From: Flammula alnicola
Taxonomy: Eukaryota; Basidiomycota; Agaricomycetes; Agaricales; Strophariaceae
Reading direction: 5' to 3'
Assembly (NCBI GenBank): GCA_015499995.1
Contig: JADNRV010000615.1
Location: 1-21,868, forward strand
DNA length: 21,868 nucleotides
This document shows, piece by piece, positions 9,942 through 18,894 of this stretch (its first letter is position 1; every line of letters begins with the position of its first letter). The notes beneath the pieces were generated by a model. It did not search any database. It was not told the DNA's origin and was given only the letters and a program-made list of their open reading frames with translations. The position numbers were made by a program, and so were the translations under genes.

Positions 9942-11837
9942 ATGCTCCTGGCTCGATTCGCCAGGAAACCCCCTTTTTCTATTTTTACCATGTCCCGTCA
10001 TCTATACCTTGACGCCTCACCACCTCCGTACAATGGACCGAGAGATTTCGTGGACAAAGCAGCTTTTCACAAGACGATCTCTGTCCTCGGTGCTCGCGTC
10101 CCACCTGAGAAGACGCGAGTATTGCTGAAAGCTGGAGAACTGAAAAAGTAAGTATGTTCGACATTTATTTCCTCCAGAAACACCGTGCGATCATATCCTC
10201 CAAACCCACCAGCTGCCTCATGGACCTTCCCAAAATCCGCACAGTCGTATCTGATCCCTCTCAACCAGATGGTGATCGCCTGGTCTTGTTGAGGATGTCG
10301 GAAAAGGGTATGCATGAATTCCTGTCGCGATCCTCGCGTGCGGTACAAGATAATGCAGCTGACGGTACATGACAAGCCAGCTGATATTCCCGCGGAGGCA
10401 CGACAGTTTTTGGACAAGGAGGCCAAGGCCCTTGTGGAATATAAGGTTGATCTGGATTATGATTATTGGACTGCAGGTACATCTTCTTTGTGACGTCTGT
10501 TGGAAGTATTTACGTTGAGTATTTGTGATTCTAGAGGAATGCTTGCATTCGTTCCTGCCTGAAGAACTGCGTGAAGGAGCTCCGACCGGTTTCGCGATGA
10601 CAGGTCACATAGGTGCGTTGTAATTTGTTGATTTCTCTGAACGACGTCCACGATCTATCATTTCTTAGCACATGTAAACCTCAACGATGAATATCTACCA
10701 TATAAACATATAATTGGGCAACTTATCCTCGATGTTCGTCTTTGTTCTTGTGTAATTGGCGCCTCTACTAACCCAACAGAAAATAGAAAAACAAAAGAGT
10801 CGAGACCGTCGTTAACAAGCTGGACATGATCGACAATCAATTCCGCTTCTTTAAGATGGAGTTGATCGCTGGAGAACCCAATTATGTCGTCGAACATGTA
10901 ACTATTTTCGAACTCGGAAAATCCACTTCATCTCACGCAAACCTACAGCACGAATCAGATTGTAGATTCACCTTTGATTTCACCCAAGTGTACTGGAATT
11001 CTCGATTGCATACCGAGCACGAACGCCTCGTCGAATTGTTCAAGCCCGACGACGTCATCGCCGACGCGTTTGCGGGAGTTGGTCCTTTTGCTGTTCCGGC
11101 CGCTAAGAAAGGATGTGCTGTACTCGCGAACGACTTGAACCCGAACAGTGCCAAATACCTCTCCAAGAACGTGCAAGACAATCGTGTGACTATCCACATA
11201 TATCTTCTTGTTACGATTTACTGACTATTTCGCAAAGGTCACCGACTTTGTCCGCGTCTCGTGTGAAGATGGCCGCGACTTCATCCGAACCAGCGTAGCT
11301 CGCCTGTTTGACGAGCCTTTCGCCGCATACGCTGGTCCAAAGCCGAGCAGAATGCAGGAAGAGAAGGAGAGGAAGAGACTACAAAAACTTGCTGCTGAGG
11401 GCCAACCCAACGCGCCGCCGCCACCTGTCGATACCAGCAAACCTCCTCGCCGACGCATATCGCATTTCGTCATGAACCTCCCGGACTCGGCGATTACGTT
11501 CCTGGACGCATTCCGGGGTATCTTAACCGACGCCGAGGGGCGGAATTTGAGCGGAACGTACGATGAAATGCCCATGGTGCACTGTCATTGCTTTACGCGA
11601 GAGCTCGAACGAGATAACGCGGAGAGCGATATCCGGCAGGTCGGTCCATGTATTCCCGGCCCCGCTACTGATCGCTGACCATATGATTTCCACGATATAT
11701 TGCAGCGAGTGGAAGAAAAGCTGGGGCATCCGCTGACTTCAGAGACGACGTTTCATCTTGTCCGCTCAGTCGCTCCGAACAAGGAGATGTATTGTATTAG
11801 TTTCCGCCTCCCGCGGGAGGTGGCCTTTGCCACTTGA
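9942..11837 (+). CDS. TRM5: tRNA (guanine37-N1)-methyltransferase Trm5
   Basis: Methylates N1 of G37 next to the anticodon using S-adenosylmethionine, which prevents frameshifting; it works in the cytosol/nucleus and in mitochondria (family knowledge). Nine exons, introns 10148-10212, 10308-10380, 10477-10534, 10613-10668, 10734-10786, 10898-10948, 11186-11237, 11640-11705, giving 473 residues from ATG 9942 or 457 from ATG 9990. Motifs: CLMDLPKIRTVV (N-terminal D1 domain), LDYDYWTAEE, NQFRFFKMELIAGEPNYV, RFTFDFTQVYWNSRLHTEH, SAM-binding DAFAGVGPFAVPAAKKG, ANDLNPNS, and the catalytic NLPDSAITFLDAFRG. A Lys/Arg/Pro-rich insertion (PKPSRMQEEKERKRLQ) is fungal. The end (FHLVRSVAPNKEMYCISFRL) is canonical. 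The 16 residues between the two starts are basic and free of acidic residues, like a mitochondrial presequence. The second intron acceptor (10379-10380) was chosen because it restores EKADIPAEARQFL. Confidence 0.95.
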
Positions 11838-11903
11838 ATTAGAATCATAATTTTTACTACACGTCGGGGACGGAAGCATAACGGAAGGAATGATGATCTA
11901 AGC

Positions 11904-11930
11904 ACGGCCGACGGGCGGCTCGTCGGCCGT
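11904..11930. repeat. Perfect 10-bp inverted repeat with 7-nt spacer between TRM5 and the carrier gene
   Basis: Arms ACGGCCGACG (11904-11913) and CGTCGGCCGT (11921-11930) are exact reverse complements around GGCGGCT. It lies 67 bases after the TRM5 stop and about 200 bases before the carrier ATG, followed by CCCAAT at 11932-11937. It could be a GC-rich hairpin in the TRM5 3' UTR or a dyad bound by a Zn2Cys6 factor, since CGG/CCG half-sites occur in each arm. The rest of the 295-base spacer is CT-rich toward 12020-12125, as in fungal core promoters. Confidence 0.7.
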
Positions 11931-12132
11931 AGCCCAATGAGGAGATTTGGCCGGCGTTAACCCCGCACTTCAGAAAAAAGTTGATCCCTGGCCTGTTCAA
12001 CGTTGGGTCGGCACACTTTTGCAGCCTGCCAGTTCTCTCTTTCCTACTCCTTCCATCCCTACTCGTCGTCCAACCTCGTCCCTGAGATACCCTCCTTCTA
12101 ATTCTATATCCTCCTAGCCACTTCTACTCGCA

Positions 12133-15100
12133 ATGGTTATGCCTTCGTGGTCTCGATTACTCCCGACCATTCACTGCGATTCTGACTCATCACCGACATC
12201 CCTCACAAAATCTGCACTCCAGTCCGTGCGCACCGCCGTTGCAGTCCCCGAGAACGAGCTCAGGCGATGGAGGCGTACGTTCGACAGTAACGCAAAGGTC
12301 ATCAATGGCGAGAAGTAAGTAGCACAAAGTCACATGAGCTTGACAGTGAGAGCGAGAAGGTCTGGAACGGGAATGCTGACCTAGGCGTGGTTGCCGTCTC
12401 CTTTTTATTCTAGGTATTTGGATACAGAGAGCTTTGTCAATGCTATCGCGCCCAAGGGAGATTTGACGAAGATTGGTCGCTCGCAGTTTGCCATCCTCTT
12501 TCGCATAGCCGACACCTCGCGACGTGGCTTGGTCTCATGGGAGGATTTCACAGTCTTCGAGACTCTCCTGAAGCGTCCCGATGCCGAGTACTGGATGGCC
12601 TTCCAGTATTTCGACGTGTACGTTATTTCTTGTTCCGTCCATCGCGCGCATTCGAAATGATACTTTGCACACAGCGACCACTCAGGATACATCGACTACA
12701 ATGAATTTAAGACTGTGTTCTCTGCCAACCTCGGGCCGGATGCGATACCGTTTGATTTCGACTGGTAAATCGCGTGTTATGTCCGTCTTTTCCTTATCTT
12801 TACACTCATTATCTACCTTTCAGCGATTGGGTCAAACTATACCTAGGAAAGAAGAACGGGACGCATGTGCTAGGATGTACGGCATCATTTACTTGTACCG
12901 AGGTCCCCACGGCTGACGAGTTGGCTAGATAATGAATTTACGCAGCTCATGAAGGGCTTGCAGGGCGAGCGGCTGCGCCAGGCCTTCAAATATTTAGATA
13001 CCGACGAGGATGGGTTCATAAAACCAGACGAGTTCAAGAGAATCATTCTAGTGCGTCCACCACCATGCTTGCTTTTCGGTCTCGACTCATTGCGCTGTGC
13101 AGGAAATTTCAGGACATAAATTATCGGACGCTGTTATAGACCGACTGCCCACTCTTTGTACTTTGACTCCAGGGCAGCGTATATCTTATTCGGAAGTTAT
13201 TGCCTTCCATAATGTCGTTAGAGGTGAGTTGGCTGTAGGTTGGACTTGGAAATGGCGCTCATCACTATTCAGAAATGGATATGGTAGAAAGGTAAGCTAC
13301 GTTTTAGACATGTCTGCGGATGGTATTGACGCGTCTGTTGTAAATGAAGGATAATCCGCGAGGCCACTGCAAAGAGCAAGGACGGACGGATAGACCAAAC
13401 CGATTTCCTCAACCACGCCGCGTCCAGTTCGCGTTACTCGCTCTTCACCCCCATGGAAGCTTCCATCATCTTCCACTTTGCCGGACGCGGAATCCCTTCG
13501 CAACGCCTCGCCCTCATTGACTTCGCGCAACTGCTGGACCCAAGATGGCGGCCTCCGCATGAGGAGTTCGCCGAGCAGAAAGCTCCTGCAATATCGTTGG
13601 GCAAGAAGTTCTTGATGTCGACGTATAGCTTTGTTCAGGGTGGTACGTATAATCCATATACTTGATTGAATTTTGTAAATAACTGTGAGGTTGGCAGGTT
13701 TTGCCGGAGCTGTTGGAGCCACTATTGTGTACCCTATTGATATGGTCAAGGTATGCATCGCGCTTGTGTTGCTGAACTGAGAGTTTCATTTAACTAAACG
13801 CCATATTTATTAGACTCGGTAAGTTTTCGCAGCCTAGAATTAAAGAACACTCGCCCATCTGCTGCCAGAATGCAAAACCAACGGTCCACCGTCGTTGGAC
13901 AATTGCTGTACAAGAACAGCATTGACTGTGCCAAGAAGATCTTCCGTAACGAAGGATTCGTAGGCTTTTACCGGGGTCTCGGACCACAGCTCATTGCAAG
14001 TGTTACTTTGCTTCTATATTAATTGTAATGCTGATCCAAGGGGATTTCAGGGTGTCGCACCTGAGAAGGCAATCAAGTTGACGGTGAATGATTTGATACG
14101 AGCACGAGCTATGGATCCCGAAACGGGGCGTATAAAAATTGGATGGGAGCTTTTCGCAGGTGGTATGGCCGGTGGATCGCAAGTGGTACGTATATGCGGC
14201 TTTTTTGCGGTCTACTTTTATACTCATGATGTGCATTAGATTTTCACTAATCCTCTAGAAATCGTGTATGTACCTCTTATGCCTCTTTTAAAAGGGTCGG
14301 CCATTTATTGAGTTGTGCTTTATAGGAAAATCCGCCTGCAAGTGCAAGGTGAAGCCGCCAAAGTCGAGGGCGCTATAGCTAAAGGTGCCGTCCACATTAT
14401 CCGACAACTCGGCATTCTCGGTCTATACAAGGGTTCTACTGCGTGTTTGCTCCGTGACATTCCATTCTCGGCGATCTATTTCACTGCATATTCCCACTTG
14501 AGAAAAGATGTGTTCCAAGATGGGTATAACGGGAAACAGCTGTCATTCTTGGAGACTCTTGGAGCTGCCGCGATCGCGTACGTTTTCTTCACTTCTCGCG
14601 TGGCAGCGATCTGATGTTTTCTGTGATGCTGTCAGTGGTATGCCTGCCGCATACCTTACAACGCCTGCAGGTGAGAGATTCTGATGTTGCGTTGATGTTA
14701 TCAATCTCAGAGTTTTACGGACTACCTTAGATGTTGTAAAGACTAGGCTGCAGGTAGAGGCGAGGAAAGGCCAGACACACTATTCAGGTCTCCGGGATGC
14801 CTTTGTGAAAATCTGTAAGTGCCATCGCTGTTTTCAGGAGGTTGGAGCTTATCTGAATGATGCAGATCGAGAGGAGGGTTTCCGAGCTTTGTTCAAAGGA
14901 GGCCCTGCCCGAGTCATTCGCAGTAGTCCTCAGTTCGGATTTACTCTGCTAGGTGAGATACGCAGTATTAATACTCTTTGAATACGTTGCCTAACGGAAT
15001 CTGCAGCCTATGAAACCTTGAAAGATGTTGTGAGTATATCTATTTTTAACCCATTAGTCACTATTCACCATGCGATTTGGAATTTCCGGCGTAGCTACCC

Positions 15101-15349
15101 GTGAGTGTGTTCTTATTCCATAATTTTGATAAAATCTCACCTGGATCCCCCTGCGTGTAGTATCCTTGGCACGACCAGCCCCCTAAGATGCAGACTGCTC
15201 TCACATCTCGTCCAGATGAAATGTCGAAGATTCGGGCCCGGAACGCACTCAAGATTCTGCTGGACGTTCATGGAGACTTTGGCCGACGTGCAGCGGCATT
15301 TGGGGGACGACCGCTGTCGTTGTCCAATCCAAGGCTGTCCTCATCATGA
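12133..15349 (+). CDS. AGC1: Mitochondrial aspartate/glutamate carrier with EF-hand domain (aralar/citrin type)
   Basis: Inner-membrane exchanger of aspartate for glutamate, part of the malate-aspartate shuttle and Ca2+-regulated in the EF-hand forms (family knowledge). Twenty exons give 701 residues, close to human aralar/citrin. Introns: 12315-12413, 12618-12674, 12765-12823, 12877-12928, 13051-13102, 13224-13272, 13292-13349, 13643-13697, 13751-13813, 13819-13868, 13996-14050 (GC-AG), 14186-14239, 14266-14325, 14578-14635, 14671-14730, 14815-14865, 14953-15006, 15030-15094, 15101-15160. The N-terminal half has EF-hand loops: degenerate [12 protein letters not shown], and canonical [12 protein letters not shown] and [12 protein letters not shown]. 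The C-terminal half has the three carrier signatures PIDMVKTRMQ, PLEIVKIRLQ and [10 protein letters not shown] with RxxPxx and GFxGLYKG-type partners. Several exons are tiny (5, 6, 19, 23, 26 and 35 nt). ATG 12139 is an in-frame alternative start. The tail ([20 protein letters not shown]) is soluble. Confidence 0.95.
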
Positions 15350-15897
15350 TTGGGTAAGTTCTGGATCAGAGTTGTCGCGCTTGGCTGTAATAGATTTATT
15401 TTTGGAATTTATATTGGCGAGCCAATGGGTGTGTTGTGTGTATTGGCTCCCTAGAGACACATCAAGCTGTGTGTCACGACCGAGATCTCCTTGAGTTTTC
15501 TTTTCCGGATGGACTGTTGATGAGGAAGGTGATGATACCTGCCAATGGTTGCACGATTTGTCACACCAGTGACAGTCAATTAGTGATCGTTCAAATACTC
15601 TAAAGTCCCTCTCACACCTCTCACCCTTCTTCCTCGTTCGTCTTCGTTTTTTTCGTTCTTCTCCTCTCTTTTATTTCTTTTTTAACGCGGTGAGCTTGAA
15701 TACTTCCTCGATCTTTGCCATATCTTAATATGATTCTCCAGATCGCTGCTGCGTTCGTTGTTTCGCATTCCTTCAGCTGCAAGACAGCGTCAACGACAGC
15801 GTAGACCGCTTCCTCTCTTCGTTCTTCTAATTCGCAACAAAACAATTTCGTATTTCTTTGCGCCTTGTGCAGCAGCCCCACTTTCTTTGAAATCATC
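15350..15897 (+). promoter_or_regulatory. Promoter and 5' leader of the secreted Thr-rich protein, possible 5'-UTR intron 15690-15741
   Basis: No protein-coding exon is seen in these 548 bases. A long pyrimidine-rich tract runs over about 15600-15683 (TCTTCGTTTTTTTCGTTCTT and flanks), typical of transcription start regions of strongly expressed fungal genes. Just after it a GTGAGC donor (15690) and a TTCTCCAG acceptor (ending 15741) with TTAAT branch-like sequence would make a normal 52-nt intron in the untranslated leader. The intron is a suggestion from splice signals only. Confidence 0.4.
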
Positions 15898-17660
15898 ATG
15901 AAGTCGATCGTTTTTGGTCTTTCCCTTGTGAGCGCGGCCGTCGCCCAGATTAGTGTGGTGGGAATGTCCATGGTTCCCGTGGATGCTGCTTCAGCGACAG
16001 CATCTGCGTCCGCATCGTCAGCCGCTGTCGCCAGCTCGTCTGGCCCATCGGTTACCCCTGCCCCATCGCCTGCCAATGGAGGCTATGGTGGATATGCCGC
16101 CCCTTCTCAGCAGACTGCCCCCCCTTCGAGCTCTGTTGATTTCTACCAGATAATGCCCTATTCTGCGTACCAGAATGGAGGATACAAAAGCTTGGATTGT
16201 GGCTACGGTTACTCGAAGGCGTCGGATGGGTCTTGCGGGCGGGAGTCTTGGGTGCGTTATACATTATTTAGCACTCTGCGCCAAATATTCATGAATTTTC
16301 TTGCAGTATACCCAGCAGATTGATAGTTGTTACGCCACGACGATCATCAATATTAACAACAAGTATATATGAATTTCTGAAATGTTTGACATGGGGTGCT
16401 TACTCTTTTTTTTTCTGCAGCGAGTGCAACTACGGTTATAACAACTACAATACGGAGACGGTGACAGTGACCCAAACGTACACACAGGTCCAGGTATGTT
16501 ATGTGGTTTCCTGAAAATTTGCCTGGTACTGAAAGGGGTGCATCAGACCTACACACAAGTTGTTCCCACCACAATTACCATGCACGAGACTGTTACTCAG
16601 ACCAAAACCGATATTATGCAAGTTACTCAGGTCGTTACTTCTGTCGAGGTTGTGCCAACCACTCGTGTCTGGGTGTCTACCCAGACCATCGATAACACTT
16701 TGACTCTCGAGCACACTCTCACTGCTACTGAGACTATGACGCAGACCAACATCTACACTCAGACAGCCACTCAGACCGACACAGCTACCCAGACTCTCAA
16801 GGAGACGATGACCGACTTCGTCACCATGACCCAACTCAGCACGATCATCCAACCGACGACATATACCAGCGTCTGGGTCTCTACCCAGGTCATCGATAAT
16901 GTAAGTGGAGTAGCTTCTTCCCAAAACCCTGAGCTCAATCCAAGTGAATTTTATTAGACCCAAACTATCGAGCAGACCATGACTGACACCGTCACCGATG
17001 CGATCACCTCTATTCAGACCGCGACTATGACCGAGATCATGACCGACAAAGTCACCGTCACCGAAGTTCAGACCTACGTCCAACCTACAACCGTCACCTC
17101 AGTATGGGTCGAGAAACAGACGATTGACAACGTGAGTTATCGTCACCCCCGAGTTGTAAGAATTTAACTAAACAAAAAAATACAGACTCAAACCGTCGAC
17201 CACACCATCACGTCGACCCAGGTTTGGGACCAGACAATGACCCAGACTCTCACCTACCTGCAGACGGCCACTGAGACTGCTACCCAAACTGAGACTGCTA
17301 CTGCTACCCAAACCGTCGTTGAGACACAGCTGTCGAATTGCCTCTACCAGGTGTGTATTTTTGACGTTGCTGAAGAATGATTCGCTAAGAACAAATAAAT
17401 TCCAGTGCAAGTCACAATACTGGTTGACCACGGGTAGCAGCAACAGCTGGAACACATACGCTCAGCCTTCGCCATCGTGGTCCGCGTCCGGGTCAGCGTC
17501 GACTGGCTACGGCTCTAGTAGCGGCTCTTCCTACGGCTCTAGCAGCGGCTCTTCCTACGGCTCGAACAGCGGTTCTTCGTCCGGTTCCTCCTACGGCTCA
17601 AGTGGCTCTTCGTACAGCGGCTCCGGAGGTGCGGTAGCGGGATCCGGCTATGGTTACTAA
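15898..17660 (+). CDS. Secreted Thr-rich repeat protein with Ser/Gly/Tyr-rich tail
   Basis: No family recognised. Seven exons (introns 16252-16306, 16363-16420, 16494-16546, 16901-16957, 17132-17185, 17351-17405) give 476 residues. The first residues, MKSIVFGLSLVSAAVA, form a clear signal peptide with likely cleavage before QISVV. An Ala/Ser/Pro-rich stretch follows. The centre (bases 16421-17350) is Thr-rich with alternating T-x-T runs (TETVTVTQTYTQV) and three tandem units of 55-68 residues; units are separated by the conserved VWV..Q.IDN, twice immediately before an intron. Six cysteines flank the Thr-rich core (DCGYGY, GSCGRE, DSCYAT, NECNYG, SNCLYQCK), which could form three disulphides. 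The tail is built from GSSSGSSY repeats and ends SGYGY without a hydrophobic segment, so it is probably not GPI-anchored. Heavy O-mannosylation in the cell wall or secreted matrix is inferred. The pyrimidine-rich leader suggests good expression. Confidence 0.85.
16697..17350 (+). repeat. Three tandem Thr-rich units with duplicated exon boundaries
   Basis: Units are 16697-16900 (68 residues), 16958-17131 (58 residues) and 17186-17350 (55 residues). Each begins T-x-T-[ILV]-[DE]-[HQ]-T and the first two end QPTT.TSVWV..Q.IDN. A preceding partial unit ends PTTRVWVSTQTIDN at 16696 with no intron. The second and third units start exactly after an intron in phase 0, so exon and intron were duplicated together. 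Confidence 0.8.
17508..17615 (+). repeat. Ser/Gly/Tyr minisatellite (24-bp units) in the tail of the secreted protein
   Basis: Units starting at TAC 17508, 17532 and 17556 are 24 bp apart and encode YGSSSGSS or a close variant; degenerate copies follow at 17592 and 17613. Spacings are multiples of three, so the frame is kept. Confidence 0.85.
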
Positions 17661-18197
17661 AGGATTCAACCCTTTCGTGCCATTTCACATTTTCCGCGGT
17701 TCTCGTAGTCATGTCATGTCGTTCACGTCGCATATTCTAGAGTTTTCTGGCCAGAGCATCATATCCCTCACCAGCACGGACTACAATCATCTCACGTTAC
17801 AGCTTGCTCGCAAATGGACTTGTTCAAAATTTTATATGCCTTCGACTTCTTCTTTCAAGCTGGCTGCTATCATTATTGGTACTTAATACGTTTTTGCAAG
17901 GCGCGAATTTTTTTCCCTTGTTGACAGGTTCATCCAGCCCCGCCACCAATCCTTATTTCGACCTATTTATCCCTTCTTCCTCCTGCCCGCTTGGGCACTG
18001 TCTTTTCACTTTCTCTAGTCCTAGGCCACTAGGTTAGTGTTGCAATGGAATGCTTTCGAGAATCGCTACCTACTGTAATAATCAAAACACGAAAGGCGAG
18101 GGTCTAGAAAGTGCTCATTTGAATCTGAGATGACGTCATGCATATGCATTTATAAACCCTCTGCTGCTGAGCCTGTTTTCTACAACATACACCGAAA
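17661..18197 (+). promoter_or_regulatory. Upstream region of the TXNDC17-like gene with TGACGTCA and TATAAA
   Basis: The first 400 bases show nothing definite. Near the gene there is a perfect ATF/CREB site TGACGTCA at 18131-18138, a palindrome ATGCATATGCAT at 18138-18149, and TATAAA at 18151-18156, 42 bases before the ATG. In fungi TGACGTCA is bound by Atf1/CREB-type bZIP factors that serve stress responses; that link here is inference. Confidence 0.55.
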
Positions 18198-18749
18198 ATG
18201 CCTTTGTACGTCGCGGATGGATCCATTGACCCCCTAACCCTCAAGACGGTGCCAGAGCACTATATCATCTTCTACTCATCGATCGTGCATGGTGAAATGT
18301 GGTGTCCAGTAAGCATCTTTTATCATCGGATCGGAGTAAAATCTGACATTTCGTGATAGGATTGTAGAGCTGTTGAGCAGCTCGTGAAAGAAACTTTCTC
18401 GAATGAAGATAGCGGCCCAGAAGGTCTCATCGTCTATGTTGGCGACAGGACACAGTGAGTCACCCCCAAATCTTCCTTATTCAACTCCAGTTGGCGACCG
18501 AGGTTAATGGCATATATCTCGTAGATGGAAAACGCCATCGAACATCTACCGCCAAGAGCCATGGCACATCAGCAGTGTGCCAACAATAGTTAAATTGATA
18601 GATGTGGGTCTTCTCCTTCGCCTGTTTGGCTCGTTGTTACGGCCTGACTTATCGCTATCACACACCGATTTTAGGGAAAGGAAGTTTCACGGCTCGTCGA
18701 TGACGCTGCAATTCTGAAAGAGCTTGCGACGTTTGTGAAATCGGGATGA
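18198..18749 (+). CDS. TXNDC17: Thioredoxin-like protein of the TXNDC17/TRP14 family
   Basis: Small cytosolic thiol-disulphide oxidoreductase; the human relative TRP14 reduces cystine and persulphides with thioredoxin reductase (family knowledge). Four exons (introns 18309-18359, 18455-18524, 18604-18674) give 119 residues, the family length. The active site is WCPDC, diagnostic of TXNDC17 rather than classical thioredoxin (WCGPC), and the first intron splits it between Pro and Asp in phase 0. Further signs are FYSSIVHGEMWCPDCRAVE, the SVPTIVKL segment with the cis-Pro, and the basic/acidic C-terminal helix ending KSG. The preceding FY.S....G.MWCPDC order is as in the family. Its 3' end faces the MOCS1 gene, with 145 bases between the stops. 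Confidence 0.93.
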
Positions 18750-18894
18750 TAAGAAGCTGGCTGTCGTGTATGAGTAGCTGTTATTTCCCGATGTCATGGA
18801 ATTACTCTCGTAAAAATAACAAGGAGTTCCATCTCTATCATTGATCACCATCATCATGTATACGCATCGATATCATTGTGTGCGTTTCTGAAAT

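Noticed and set aside
10308..10360. Acceptor at 10357-10358 for the second TRM5 intron
   Set aside because: It puts the frame into a stop at TGA; the acceptor at 10379-10380 gives an uninterrupted family-like sequence.
15621..16076. A 151-residue minus-strand open frame rich in Asp/Ala/Glu
   Set aside because: It is antisense to the pyrimidine-rich leader and the Ala/Ser-rich start of the secreted protein, which explains its composition.
16499..17083. A 194-residue open frame on the minus strand across the secreted protein
   Set aside because: It is the antisense shadow of the Thr-rich repeats, crosses two well-supported introns of the + strand gene and shows no motif of its own.
17661..18130. 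Small open frames between the secreted protein and the TXNDC17-like gene
   Set aside because: They are short and have no conserved motif, signal peptide or splice support.
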